The position numbers and the translations under genes were made by a program. 64,000 bases of DNA. It comes from Mesobacillus maritimus. Lineage in GTDB: Bacteria > Bacillota > Bacilli > Bacillales > Cytobacillaceae. The stretch covers positions 62,001 to 126,000 of the forward strand of contig NZ_JAMBNR010000008.1 of NCBI RefSeq assembly GCF_023715205.1. The letters are read 5' to 3'. Below are positions 38,446-47,590 of this stretch, in pieces. The notes beneath the pieces were generated by a model that did no database searches, was not told the origin of the DNA, and was given only the letters and a program-made list of their open reading frames with translations. Numbering within the stretch: the first letter of the stretch is position 1; every line of letters starts with the position of its first letter.

Positions 38446-38608
38446 TTGGCAATATCTATATTTAGTGTTTATATTTTTAATAAACACCATATATTGTATC
38501 ACTAACTATAATATACTATTTTTGCTTTGGCAAGTCCTTTTCTAGGATTCTCCAATACTGATTTTTAAAAAGGCTTCCTGAACTTCCTATGCGTGTTCAA
38601 AAAGGAAA

Positions 38609-38639
38609 AGACCACCCAACATTACGTGTTGAGTGGTCT
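38609..38639 (-). terminator. intrinsic terminator of the sulP-usp operon
   Basis: AGACCACCCAAC pairs with GTTGAGTGGTCT (one mismatch), and a T-rich stretch follows on the minus strand. Confidence 0.75.
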
Positions 38640-38676
38640 AAAAAACTATAAGAATACAATTCACCTATTCTAGTGA

Positions 38677-39096
38677 TTATTTTATAATCAACACAGGACA
38701 ATTCACGCGCTTTACAACTTTATGGCTGACACTGCCCAACACCATTTCTTGTAAGCCGTTTAGTCCCCGACTCCCAATCACAACCAAATCGAATTTTTCT
38801 TTATTGGCATAGTCGACAATTGTCGGACCGGGATCGCCGTGTAATATTTTCACTTCATAATCAATCAGATTCTCTTTCATCAAGTCTTCGGCTGGCTGAA
38901 TCCAACCTCTTCTTACCTGTTCTAGCTCCGCTTTTCCCTGCGCATGCAAAACTTCCTTTTTCGCTTTCGAGAAATCAGCAATATAGAGTAGTTCTACCTT
39001 ACTAGCTTTATCCAATGAAGCGATTTTGACCGCTTCAGCTGCTGCGCGATAGGAATGTAATGACCCATCAATGGCGACCAATATTCTCTTGTACAC
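38677..39096 (-). CDS. universal stress protein UspA family
   Basis: A protein of about 139 residues with the Usp fold. The N-terminus is VYKRILVAIDGS, and the C-terminal ATP-binding motif is GSRGLNGLQEMVLGSVS followed by CPVLIIK (G-x2-G-x9-G-S), so it is probably an ATP-binding member. I chose GTG 39096, with GGAG about eight bases upstream, which gives a normal Usp length; the open frame extends to 39186 into the sulP gene. It lies 22 bases after sulP, so the two form an operon and the protein may regulate the transporter. Confidence 0.88.
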   Translation of the reverse strand: MYKRILVAIDGSLHSYRAAAEAVKIASLDKASKVELLYIADFSKAKKEVLHAQGKAELEQVRRGWIQPAEDLMKENLIDYEVKILHGDPGPTIVDYANKEKFDLVVIGSRGLNGLQEMVLGSVSHKVVKRVNCPVLIIK

Positions 39097-39118
39097 CTTC
39101 ACCACTCCATCATTGTGC

Positions 39119-40576
39119 TTAATGTGTAGAAGCTTTTGGATCATTAAAAACAGCCAATTGATCAACAAGTTTTTTACTTGCGGCATTGAGGTTTTTAATC
39201 GTGACTTGATTGTGATTCTCTCGATACTTCATGACTACTTTATCAATTGCGCCGACAGCTGAGTCATCCCAAACATGGGCCGTTGTGAAATCAATCACGA
39301 TGTTTTTCTTTTCAACTGATATATCGAACGCATCTACAAAAGCGTCAACAGAAGCAAAGAATAATTGTCCTTCCACTTGAAACGTAATTTGATTGTCTTC
39401 CTCTTGTTTCAGAACCTTCATGGTGGAAATTTTAGCTACAAAGAAAATTGCACTTAAAATAACCCCGGCAATCACTCCTTTTGAAAGGTCATGAGTTGCG
39501 ACCACAATCGCTACTGTCACTAACATAACAAGTGCGTCTGTTTTTGGTGCTTTGCGCAGATAGCTGAAAGAAGACCAATCAAATGTTCCAATTGAAACCA
39601 TAATCATGATTCCAACAAGAACAGGCATGGGAATTTGAACAACCAATTCACCTAAGACAATGATTAGGAACATCAAAAAGACACCAGCAACAAGAGTGGA
39701 TAAGCGACTACGACCACCTGATTTAACGTTGATTACGGATTGACCGATCATTGCACAGCCAGCCATACCACCAAAGAAACCAGTTACCACGTTCGCAATC
39801 CCTTGGCCCCTTGCTTCTAGGTTTTTATTACTTGTTGTATCTGTCATATCATCCACGATGGATGCTGTTAACAAACTTTCTAGTAAACCAACAATCGCTA
39901 ACGCAATTGCATAAGGGAAAATAATCGCCAAGGTTTCAAAGTTGAACGGGACAGTCGGAATTAAGAAAGTTGGCAATGATTGTGTAATCGCCCCAAGATC
40001 TCCAACCGTACGTAAATCAGCATTTGAATAAAGAGCAATCGATGTTAACGCGACAATCGCAATTAATGGAGCCGGAATCGCCTTGAAAAATCTAGGCACA
40101 ACATACACAATCAACAAGGTAATCGCTACGAATACATAGGTCATATTGTTAATCCCAATAAAGTGTGGGACTTGTGCCATAAAAATTAAGATCGCTAACG
40201 AATTGACAAAGCCAATCATGACAGCCCGTGGGATAAACCTCATTAATTTTGCTATTTTAAACACACCGAAAAGGATTTGGATAACCCCTGTCAAAATAGT
40301 AGCTGCAAATAAATACTCGACTCCATGATCACGAATTAACGGGGCCATTACCAATGCCATTGCGCCAGTCGCTGCCGAAATCATTCCCGGTCGACCACCT
40401 GCAAACGCGATAATGACAGCCATTGTGAAGGAGGCATATAACCCAACCATTGGGTCCACTCCAGCAATAATCGAAAAGGCGATGGCTTCGGGGATCAACG
40501 CCAAAGCAACCACAATTCCAGCAAGGACATCCCCTTTTATATTGGAAAACCAATCAACCTTAATCTTTTCAAACAC
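39119..40576 (-). CDS. SulP family anion transporter with STAS domain
   Basis: A 485-residue carrier for sulfate, bicarbonate or another anion. About 11-14 helices begin at residue 18, with the [12 protein letters not shown] and [14 protein letters not shown] segments typical of SulP. A cytoplasmic STAS domain occupies the last 100 residues ([21 protein letters not shown]). I chose GTG 40576 because GGAGGT lies seven bases upstream; the frame to 40591 includes that site. It is followed by a Usp gene and preceded by a conserved putative leader (40605-40775). Confidence 0.92.
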   Translation of the reverse strand: MFEKIKVDWFSNIKGDVLAGIVVALALIPEAIAFSIIAGVDPMVGLYASFTMAVIIAFAGGRPGMISAATGAMALVMAPLIRDHGVEYLFAATILTGVIQILFGVFKIAKLMRFIPRAVMIGFVNSLAILIFMAQVPHFIGINNMTYVFVAITLLIVYVVPRFFKAIPAPLIAIVALTSIALYSNADLRTVGDLGAITQSLPTFLIPTVPFNFETLAIIFPYAIALAIVGLLESLLTASIVDDMTDTTSNKNLEARGQGIANVVTGFFGGMAGCAMIGQSVINVKSGGRSRLSTLVAGVFLMFLIIVLGELVVQIPMPVLVGIMIMVSIGTFDWSSFSYLRKAPKTDALVMLVTVAIVVATHDLSKGVIAGVILSAIFFVAKISTMKVLKQEEDNQITFQVEGQLFFASVDAFVDAFDISVEKKNIVIDFTTAHVWDDSAVGAIDKVVMKYRENHNQVTIKNLNAASKKLVDQLAVFNDPKASTH

Positions 40577-40604
40577 TGCACATACCTCCAATTTATATTT
40601 TTAT

Positions 40605-40775
40605 AGTTTTAGATAAAGTGAAACTTCATTCAGTAGGTGTTTCTCCAACTCCCACTGAATTTTCGTCACGTATAGCCTGATTGATTTTTCAGCTTTCAGT
40701 TGATCCCCACATCCTTTTTGGGTCTTACCCTAGTCTTGAGGTGGGGCTCTTACTGCCAGTTAAAGCGGGAACAAC
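40605..40775 (-). ncRNA. conserved leader-like block upstream of sulP
   Basis: This block shares five ordered motifs with 42275-42478: TCCCGC-(T/A)TTAACTGGCAG, GTGGGGATCAACTG, AATCAGGCTA, a hairpin TTCAGT...ACTGAA, and TGAAGTT followed by CACTTTA (minus strand). GCCCCAC can pair with GTGGGG. No ORF is present. It could be a structured leader RNA or one copy of a dispersed intergenic repeat. Confidence 0.5.
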
Positions 40776-40864
40776 ACTATTAGCCGAATAAAAACCACTT
40801 GAACAGTCTATCACCTTTTTTCCCAAAATGGAACCATTATGGGAATATTTTTTTGTAAGCTTTG

Positions 40865-40873
40865 TGGTATAAT
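40865..40873 (+). promoter_or_regulatory. extended minus-10 promoter of the resolvase-like gene
   Basis: TGGTATAAT at 40865-40873 is an extended minus-10, about 147 bases upstream of the start codon. No good minus-35 is visible. Confidence 0.45.
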
Positions 40874-41019
40874 CATGTTAAGGTTAAAGATCCTTTGAAA
40901 CAGTGATAAGCGCTGAAAAAAATCATACAATACGGTAAAATAAATTAATAGTTTCTTTCTAAAGCAACAAGTGTATGAAAAAGAACTTTATGCAAGATTG
41001 ATTCAATAGGAGTTTTGTC

Positions 41020-41562
41020 ATGTTAATTGGATATATAAGACCGTCCATAGTGGACCCAAACGGTACAAGCCAACGTGAAAAATTAACAACATTAGGTTGT
41101 GAACTATTTTTTGAAGAAAATCATTCCTCCCCTAAAAAAAGAGTTGAACTAAAAAATATGATGAACACCTTGAAACAAGGGGACAAACTCATCATCAATA
41201 GACTTTCTACCCTCGCTGACTCTACACGCCATCTTGTTGAGTTATTTGAAATGATCGGTAAAAAGGGGGCAAACCTTTATTGTATTCAAGAAGACCTTGA
41301 TACTAGCAAGGAAGCAGGATACAGTTTTCAAAGCGTTTTGAAACATATTGTTGACTTTCAAAGTGACTTAATCAGCGAAAGAACAAAACAAGGGTTATCG
41401 GAAGCAAAGAAAAAAGGGGTTTCAACTGGAAGACCTAGGAAACCGGATGAAAATGTCGCCCGGGCGATTGACATGTACCAAAGCAATCAATATACTCTTG
41501 CCCAAATTAAAGAAGCAACCGGCATCAGCAAATCGACACTGTATCGATATTTGGAACAATAA
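41020..41562 (+). CDS. resolvase-like protein with altered catalytic arginines
   Basis: A 180-residue protein of the serine recombinase (resolvase/invertase) family. The N-terminal strand IGYIRPS keeps the serine (Ser9), and a long E helix and a C-terminal HTH (AQIKEATGISKSTLYRYL) are present. The active-site segment usually written DRLGR reads RLSTLADSTR at 61-70, so the two arginines essential in Tn3 resolvase are Thr and Asp. Recombination activity is therefore doubtful, and a DNA-binding regulatory role is plausible. It is a single gene, with no res-like repeats or mobile neighbours seen. Confidence 0.85.
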   Translation: MLIGYIRPSIVDPNGTSQREKLTTLGCELFFEENHSSPKKRVELKNMMNTLKQGDKLIINRLSTLADSTRHLVELFEMIGKKGANLYCIQEDLDTSKEAGYSFQSVLKHIVDFQSDLISERTKQGLSEAKKKGVSTGRPRKPDENVARAIDMYQSNQYTLAQIKEATGISKSTLYRYLEQ

Positions 41563-41604
41563 ACATTTGGTGTGGGAAGAAAAGCGAATTTAGTTGAAAA
41601 CAAA

Positions 41605-41648
41605 TAAAAAAGCGCTTGTCCGTGACTCATTCACGAAACAAGCGCTTC
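41605..41648. terminator. bidirectional intrinsic terminator
   Basis: AAGCGCTTGT (41610-41619) pairs with ACAAGCGCTT (41638-41647), with an inner CGTGA/TCACG stem, between convergent genes. Confidence 0.85.
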
Positions 41649-41655
41649 TATCGTT

Positions 41656-42090
41656 TCACTTTACAACTAATACTGGACAGTTTGCTTTATGAAGCACATA
41701 GTTACTGACACTCCCTAAGACCATTTCCTTCAGTCCGTGCAACCCTCGATTTCCAATGAAAATAAAATCCACATCATTCACTCTGACAAATTCTTCGATG
41801 ACTTCAGCCGGATAACCGTCCAATATATATGTCCTCGTCTTATTAGATAGTGTTGATAACTTCTGCTCTACTTCTTTCCTTATTTCCTGTGCTTCTTGTT
41901 GGCGAAGTTCATACTTGGCTAGCAATGACACAGAGTGAACACTATAAACCACCTCCGGTTTAATGACCATAACTACATCAATCACAATCTCTTCGTTTTG
42001 GCTCGCCATTGTCATGGCCATGTCTAACGCCTTTTGACTAGATTCAGAGTGATCATAGGCAACAACCATTCTAGTACAAATCCCTTTCAT
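41656..42090 (-). CDS. universal stress protein UspA family
   Basis: A 144-residue Usp-fold protein with MVVAYDHSESSQKAL at the start and the ATP-binding GNRGLHGLKEMVLGSVS plus CPVLVVK at the end. It is related to the Usp at 38677 but clearly diverged. The start is ATG 42090. It has its own conserved upstream block (42275-42478), shared with the sulP-usp operon, which suggests common control. Confidence 0.9.
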   Translation of the reverse strand: MKGICTRMVVAYDHSESSQKALDMAMTMASQNEEIVIDVVMVIKPEVVYSVHSVSLLAKYELRQQEAQEIRKEVEQKLSTLSNKTRTYILDGYPAEVIEEFVRVNDVDFIFIGNRGLHGLKEMVLGSVSNYVLHKANCPVLVVK

Positions 42091-42274
42091 TAATACCCTC
42101 TCCTTTCCCTCACTTCATGTCCATCTATGTCGAACTCCAAATTGGAATGAGCTTCTCGATGACTACACTTTTATTGTAACTTAAGCCGTAGTTTTATTTT
42201 CGACATTAGCAATATTGTCAATAAACCGCCATTAATTTATGTAAATATTCTTACAAATCTTGCTTTTGAACATA

Positions 42275-42478
42275 AAGTGTAACTTCATTCAGTGGGGGGT
42301 ATCCCCTACTGAATGATAGTCATGCGTAGCCTGATTGATGTTTCTAAAGGCTTAAAGCCCTAAGAAAGGATCTTGCTTCACCAATCGGGCTTTTTACTGG
42401 CAGTTGATCCCCACCTATTCTTACTAGTTCTTCCTTAAATCTTGTTTTTTGAGGTCTTGCTGCCAGTTAATGCGGGAT
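42275..42478 (-). ncRNA. conserved leader-like block upstream of usp
   Basis: Second copy of the block described at 40605-40775, here about 200 bases upstream of the usp start. The hairpin TTCAGTAGGGGA with CCCCCACTGAA is stronger in this copy. An extra GCCCGATTGG module and a GGGCTTTAAGCC palindrome are inserted in the middle. Confidence 0.5.
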
Positions 42479-42509
42479 AAAAAAACGTTGATGCAGTATT
42501 GCACCAACG
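42479..42509 (-). terminator. intrinsic terminator of the MFS pump gene
   Basis: Minus-strand CGTTGGTGCA pairs with TGCATCAACG (one mismatch), followed by seven Ts. Confidence 0.8.
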
Positions 42510-42517
42510 ATCCATTG

Positions 42518-43933
42518 TTAGTAAAAGCGTTCTTGCTTATGTATCTTGTTGAGACGAAGAGAGAAGTAAAGAAAACAGACATTAAAAAAGGTCAGACCAA
42601 TCATCCCGATAAAAACATTGCTATACATCACACTCTCAAATTGAGCAAATGTAAGGGGGTTCAGCTTAATTTCCGTCTGATAATCTAGTATTCTCCCAAT
42701 GATCGCACTACCAAATGCCCCCGCCATAAAATTGGTTAAATTATAAATCCCCATGCCCACACCAAGTACATGACTAGGCAATGTGGACGAAATTAAGCTA
42801 GCCGTCCCCGTCTGAATAAAGGGAAATGCAATATAACTAATAATAACAATTATACTAATGACCCAAGCTGCTGTTCCAATAAAGGTAGATAAAAGAAAAA
42901 AACCTAACGCCATTAAGCTAAACGCTAAAAAAATAACCTGCTGACTACCCCATAAATCATTTAGAATGCCTGCCCATTTGCCCGTATAAGCAGCCGCTAT
43001 TGCACCCGGAAACAGGGTAAGACCAATCAAGAGCGTATTTAACCCATTTACTTCACTTAACAAAAGCGGCAACATAAACATCATGCCAAACATCGTCATA
43101 ATTGCAAAGAAAAATGAAATAATCGTGGTTCGAAAAGGAATATTTTTAAACAAGTCAGGATGGATAAACGGCTCAGGATGATGATGAATTCTCCAAAGAA
43201 ATAGTAGCAAAAAAATCAGACTAGAGACGAAGTACTCCCACACAAAGGTTGTAATAACTAAAATGAGTGACGCGGAGGCACAAGCAATCAGCATCGCACC
43301 GAGAATATCGACTTTCCCCTCTTTCTTCTCCTCTTTCGGCATCCACATTTGAAAAAATGGGATCGTTAACAAAACAAAAACAGAAATTAAAAATAAAAAT
43401 TGCCAGTTTAAGGCCCCGGCAATAAATCCACCTAATACCGGACCAATACCGGAGGCAAAAGCCATTGTACTGGAAACAATCCCCAAAACCCTCCCGCGTT
43501 CTTCTGGAAAATACCGCGTGGGAACAATAAAAACGAGTGCGACAATCGACGATGCTCCGGATGCTTGAACTAATCTTGCGAAGATGACCGTTAAATAATT
43601 CGGAGCAAAAAACCCCAGAATGGAACCTGTTGCGAATAAGCATAAGCCCAACGTCAACAATGTTTTTAAAGGGTAAAAATCCGCTAATTTCCCATACATT
43701 AGCGCACCGATGGCGTAAAGGATGATATATCCCGTTACAACCCAACTTACCTGCGAAGGCATAAGTGAAAACGACTTCGCGATATCTGGAACAGCTATCA
43801 TAAACATCGTTCCGTTCATAACGGAAAATAACAAAACGGAGCATATTAAAAACAAGAGCTTTCTTTTTTCCGCCTTGCTTAAAACACTCTCAACGCTATT
43901 CATCTGACCAGCAAGTGTTGTCACTTTTGCCAA
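42518..43933 (-). CDS. MFS drug:H+ antiporter, 14-helix (DHA2) type
   Basis: A 471-residue efflux pump with 14 predicted membrane helices, GKLADFYPLKTLL in loop 2-3 (motif A) and GPVLGGFIAGALNWQFLF in helix 5 (motif C of exporters). It resembles the TetA(L)/QacA/Bmr3 group. Substrates are unknown; antibiotics or cations are possible. The start is TTG 43933 with AAGG upstream. The divergent region 43934-44428 holds no regulator gene. Confidence 0.88.
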   Translation of the reverse strand: MAKVTTLAGQMNSVESVLSKAEKRKLLFLICSVLLFSVMNGTMFMIAVPDIAKSFSLMPSQVSWVVTGYIILYAIGALMYGKLADFYPLKTLLTLGLCLFATGSILGFFAPNYLTVIFARLVQASGASSIVALVFIVPTRYFPEERGRVLGIVSSTMAFASGIGPVLGGFIAGALNWQFLFLISVFVLLTIPFFQMWMPKEEKKEGKVDILGAMLIACASASLILVITTFVWEYFVSSLIFLLLFLWRIHHHPEPFIHPDLFKNIPFRTTIISFFFAIMTMFGMMFMLPLLLSEVNGLNTLLIGLTLFPGAIAAAYTGKWAGILNDLWGSQQVIFLAFSLMALGFFLLSTFIGTAAWVISIIVIISYIAFPFIQTGTASLISSTLPSHVLGVGMGIYNLTNFMAGAFGSAIIGRILDYQTEIKLNPLTFAQFESVMYSNVFIGMIGLTFFNVCFLYFSLRLNKIHKQERFY

Positions 43934-44428
43934 AACTCCCTTACCTTTTATTTACATATCTCCTTTTTATAATAACAGAATAATCTGAAAAGGTTAAATC
44001 AAAGAATCTGGCATTAAAAGTTCAACTGTTTAGCACTGTCTTTGGAAGCTTCGATGTAACCGCCCAACCGTAATAAACAACTGTTTGGTTCTATTTTATG
44101 TAACAATAGGGGCTTGAAACGCATGCCCCTAATAGAAGAGGTTCTTTTAGTGTTAATTCCTGTCGAATGAAAACTTCATTTTACATCGCAATTTTGTATT
44201 GAATGGAAATCTAGCCTTGAACTCTTTTTCAAATCTCATTTTTGTATCCGTTTCCCTATGCTTCTTAGACACATCTAATCCCCCTTTCTATTCGATTCCT
44301 TCTAATTTATGCTCCACTTACTTTATGTGCTTGTACTCCATCCTAGTAACTGAAAACTCGTCTTTTGAAGTATATGACTTACCTAGTTTTAAAAGAGCCA
44401 ACTACTAAACTGAGCCGGCTCGTCATTC
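43934..44428. other. intergenic, possible decayed coding DNA
   Basis: About 495 bases without a convincing gene. The minus strand near 44205-44285 reads GLDVSKKHRETDTKMRFEKE in one frame, which looks protein-like but has no start or end. I could not assign a family. Confidence 0.35.
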
Positions 44429-44886
44429 CTATTTTGTTTGTTCTTGAACAACTGGTTTACCTGTTTCTAAAGGATTTTGTTTATCCCTAAGAAGAACGAG
44501 AGGACAAACATGAGCAACCCTGTTCCGATGTCCAAGGGCACGTATACCTGCCATCAAAAATAGCAACCAAATTTCCTCATATCCCATCATGAAAACAATC
44601 GCGAGAATGAGCGTTGATAACGCAATCATCCCATCAGCAATCACAATCAATTTTATGCGGTTATACCGATCTGCCCAAACACCAGCTACTGGTGATACAG
44701 GAAGGTAGGAATAAATCCACAAATAATGTACAAAGTCATCATCATTCCAGACTCTGTTTGAAGCATGACATACCACATCATCGCATATTGAACCAAAGAC
44801 GCCCCAAACAAGGAAACCGTCTGACTACTTAAAAAAAGGATGATGTTCCTTTTCCAATTTTCCAAACGATATTCTGTTGTATTCAT
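44429..44886 (-). pseudogene. MFS transporter remnant (macrolide-efflux-like)
   Basis: The N-terminus starts at ATG 44886 with helix 1 (IILFLSSQTVSLFGASLVQYA). After a frameshift near 44700 it continues in another frame with the motif A segment SPVAGVWADRYNRIK and helices 3 and 4. About 25 residues after MAGIRALG it jumps to what looks like the far C-terminus (KQNPLETGKPVVQEQTK). A functional member has about 420 residues, so the middle is deleted in addition to the frameshift. Confidence 0.78.
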
Positions 44887-45412
44887 GTTTTCACGACCTT
44901 CTATCAATCGCTTATTAGTTAACCTTGTTTTTATCAATAAAAGAGTAAAAACTGCATGATGCTTTTCCTCCTTTTCGAATAATAAAAATTTACAGACCAA
45001 GCGCATGTGAAAAGAATAAGTGGATAAAGCCATCTTTAAGCTATTTGCTTTGAAAGAAAGGAATTACTCAGATTATCAAAAATTAGTATGTGAAAATAGA
45101 AAACAGTGCCGTACTGTCTTTTCCTTTAGTTTGAATAAACCATGAGGATGGTAAAAAAGAACAGTCTTATCCCTTGTATTCTGTTATCACCTACAGAGCT
45201 TTTAACCATATTCAATTACTGATCCAAGTTACGATATGGAGTCTGATTGAATGCATTTTTACTGCTCCTTCTAACAAAACTAAGAAATGATAGGATTCAT
45301 TATAAGGGGGCACAACTATACTATCAAAGCCCTTTTGCCTTTAACACCTATTTATTTCCCACTGAGAAAAGAGCCATAAATAAAGTGACATTACGTAAAA
45401 AGGAAGCTATGT
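44887..45412. other. intergenic, no gene recognised
   Basis: About 525 bases, AT-rich, with no ribosome-binding-site-supported frame or recognised RNA. Part of it is the upstream region of the M14 peptidase gene. Confidence 0.35.
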
Positions 45413-46417
45413 ATGAAATTTATTCTTGTTGTTTTATGCCTATGTTTTTTCCTTCATCCTACAAATAGTACAGCTCAAATTATTAATCCTTCTGAAGTAT
45501 ATTCTTATAATAAACTCCTACAAGATGCCATGGAACTTGCCTACGAATACCCAGAATGGATTAAGACCCAATCAATTGGAACCACGCCTTTCGGTAGAGA
45601 CATCTTGGCCATTCGGTTGGGAACTGGAGAAACATCGATCTTATTACATGGAGCCCATCATGGTCGTGAGTGGATGACAAGCATACTGCTGATGAAAATG
45701 ATAGAAACCTATGCAGAGGCAATTACAAATAAGGAAAATGTAGCAGGCTTTTCCCCTCATTTACTAGAGGAAGTATCGATTTGGTTCGTACCTATGCTGA
45801 ATCCTGATGGAGTTACATTACAACAATTAGGCATTCACTCTTTTCCCGAAAAGATGCATGCACATTTACTAGAAATGAATGAAGGCTCGAAGGATTTCAA
45901 AAGATGGAAAGCCAATTTACAAGGCATTGATCTAAATCGCCAATATCCAGCTAATTGGGATCAGCTAAAAAGAGTGACCCTAAAACCATGTTACAAATTA
46001 TTCAAAGGGAACTATCCCCTCGAAGCAAAAGAAGTACTCGCACTTTTTCATTTTACCTATCAAGTCAAACCGGAGATCGCAGTAGCTTATCATTCAAGTG
46101 GGAATGTTTTATTTTGGGGATATCATCAATGGGGGCTGACTCATACCACTGAGTATGCAAAAGATATTTATAAGATCGCTCAACCACTTTCAACTATTAC
46201 AAACTATCCATTAAAAGAGCCTTCCTCTCATCAACAAGGAGGTGGTTATACAGATTGGTTTGTTCAGGAATTCAAAAAACCGGGCGTCACCATTGAGATT
46301 GGTGAGTTGATTGAAGATAATAGCCTTCCTCTCCAAGAGTTTCCTGATATTTGGGAACGCAATAAAGCAGTTGGATTATTTTTAGCGAGCAAAGCCTTGG
46401 ACCAATCAAGGGACTGA
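45413..46417 (+). CDS. secreted M14 family zinc carboxypeptidase
   Basis: A 334-residue peptidase with a signal peptide at 1-21 (hydrophobic LVVLCLCFF, cleavage near NSTA). The first zinc ligands are H83-x2-E86 in HHGRE, the substrate-binding NPDG and DLNRQYP motifs follow, the third ligand is in VAYHSSG and the catalytic Glu is in TIEIGE. It resembles gamma-D-glutamyl-diaminopimelate peptidases such as YqgT, so peptidoglycan peptides are a likely substrate. The N-terminus has no LysM domain. A terminator overlaps the stop codon. Confidence 0.9.
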   Translation: MKFILVVLCLCFFLHPTNSTAQIINPSEVYSYNKLLQDAMELAYEYPEWIKTQSIGTTPFGRDILAIRLGTGETSILLHGAHHGREWMTSILLMKMIETYAEAITNKENVAGFSPHLLEEVSIWFVPMLNPDGVTLQQLGIHSFPEKMHAHLLEMNEGSKDFKRWKANLQGIDLNRQYPANWDQLKRVTLKPCYKLFKGNYPLEAKEVLALFHFTYQVKPEIAVAYHSSGNVLFWGYHQWGLTHTTEYAKDIYKIAQPLSTITNYPLKEPSSHQQGGGYTDWFVQEFKKPGVTIEIGELIEDNSLPLQEFPDIWERNKAVGLFLASKALDQSRD

Positions 46418-46437
46418 CAAAATGGCCAGTCCCTTTC
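46410..46437 (+). terminator. intrinsic terminator
   Basis: GGGACTG (46410-46416) pairs with CAGTCCC (46427-46433), and TTTC follows. It overlaps the end of the M14 gene. Confidence 0.7.
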
Positions 46438-46448
46438 GTCTTAATTAA

Positions 46449-46631
46449 GGCTCTTTTTCTCAAAGATTGTTGCTTTTTAAAGGAAATAAAGAATAATTTA
46501 TCTATGATTCCATTCCAAAGATGTTTATAAGATGAGAAAAGAGCTTATAAACTAAGTAGTAACGCAGATAAAAACTTATTTCACGTAAAATCGGCTTTAG
46601 GATTTTAACAACAAACTTTACGAAAATAGCC
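46449..46631. repeat. MITE-like element copy C
   Basis: A 183-base element starting GGCTCTTTTTCTCAAAG and ending CTTTACGAAAATAGCC. The termini are inverted repeats of each other over about 25 bases, with the TTGTTG/CAACAA core. The element is inverted relative to copies B and D. It contains the inner GTAAAATCGGCTTTAGGATT palindrome and a central AGCTTATAAACTAAGTAGTA segment also found in D. It carries no ORF. Confidence 0.8.
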
Positions 46632-46645
46632 TTATAAAAACAGCC

Positions 46646-47590
46646 TTATTTATAGAGCTCTGGATAAGCCATTTCTGCTACCATTTCGACCGCTTCAGCA
46701 ATTCTAGGGCCTGGACGAGATAAAATATCACCATCTAATTGAAACACTTGTTCATTTTGAATGGCCTGGATTTCATTCCAACCATTCCGCCCTTTAATTT
46801 CTGCAAGTGGGTCTTCTGTATAATACACGGTTGTCGCGATAATCTCTGGGTTTCGCTTAATCACATCTTCTTCTGATAGTTTTATCCACCCTTCTTGATC
46901 TAAAAATACATTTTCAACACCAGCATGGTCGAGTATTTCCTGTTGAAAAGTGTTTTTTCCAGTTGTAAAAATTTCTGGAGCTGGACTAATTTCAAGGTAG
47001 ACTTTCTTCGCTGATTCTATAACTTCTCCCGTTTTTTTCACATCTTCAATTCGTGACTGGATGTTCGCCACTAACTCTTCTCCGGTTTCTTCAACCCCCA
47101 TTACTTTCGATATCTGTTTGATATCACTATAAACATCCTCAAAAGCACTCGCAGATTCAATCACGAATACTGGGATACCCGCTTCTTCTAACGGAGTTAT
47201 GGCATTTTCATCGCCAATCGTATAAGCTATGACAACATCCGGATCCAATTCAATAATTCTTTCTGCATTAAACACTACCGTATCAGAAACCACTTCAATC
47301 TCACTTACTTCTTCAGGAAAATTATCAAATTCCGTCACACCAATTACTTTATCACCCACACCGATTTCAAAAAGTATTTCGGTATTACTTGGCTGTAAGG
47401 ATACAACAGTTTCAGGTGTTTTTTCGAAAAGAATTTCCTTGCCACGGTCGTCGACCACACTATAAGCTTCGGTTTCTGTAGCTTTTGGAGTCTCTTCCAA
47501 ACTTGTTTCATTAGATTGACAACCGGCTAAAAATAATAACAGAAAAATTCCAGCTAACCATTTACACAATTTGTTATTGTTCATTTTCAC
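46646..47590 (-). CDS. btuF: cobalamin ABC transporter substrate-binding lipoprotein
   Basis: A 314-residue lipoprotein (LFLAGC lipobox near residue 24) with the BtuF/FhuD periplasmic-binding fold: VSLQPSNTEILFEIG, DPDVVIAY, KVYLEISPAPEIFTTG and NVFLDQEGW. It binds cobalamin or another corrinoid outside the membrane. Assignment to B12 rather than iron-siderophore rests on the fold plus the upstream cobalamin riboswitch and the adenosyltransferase-like gene it overlaps. No permease or ATPase gene is adjacent, so BtuCD must be elsewhere. Confidence 0.85.
   Translation of the reverse strand: MKMNNNKLCKWLAGIFLLLFLAGCQSNETSLEETPKATETEAYSVVDDRGKEILFEKTPETVVSLQPSNTEILFEIGVGDKVIGVTEFDNFPEEVSEIEVVSDTVVFNAERIIELDPDVVIAYTIGDENAITPLEEAGIPVFVIESASAFEDVYSDIKQISKVMGVEETGEELVANIQSRIEDVKKTGEVIESAKKVYLEISPAPEIFTTGKNTFQQEILDHAGVENVFLDQEGWIKLSEEDVIKRNPEIIATTVYYTEDPLAEIKGRNGWNEIQAIQNEQVFQLDGDILSRPGPRIAEAVEMVAEMAYPELYK

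Noticed and set aside
40592-42500. c-di-AMP (ydaO) or S-box riboswitch in front of sulP or usp
   Set aside because: The conserved blocks do not contain the core motifs of those aptamers; kept only as an unidentified leader-like block.
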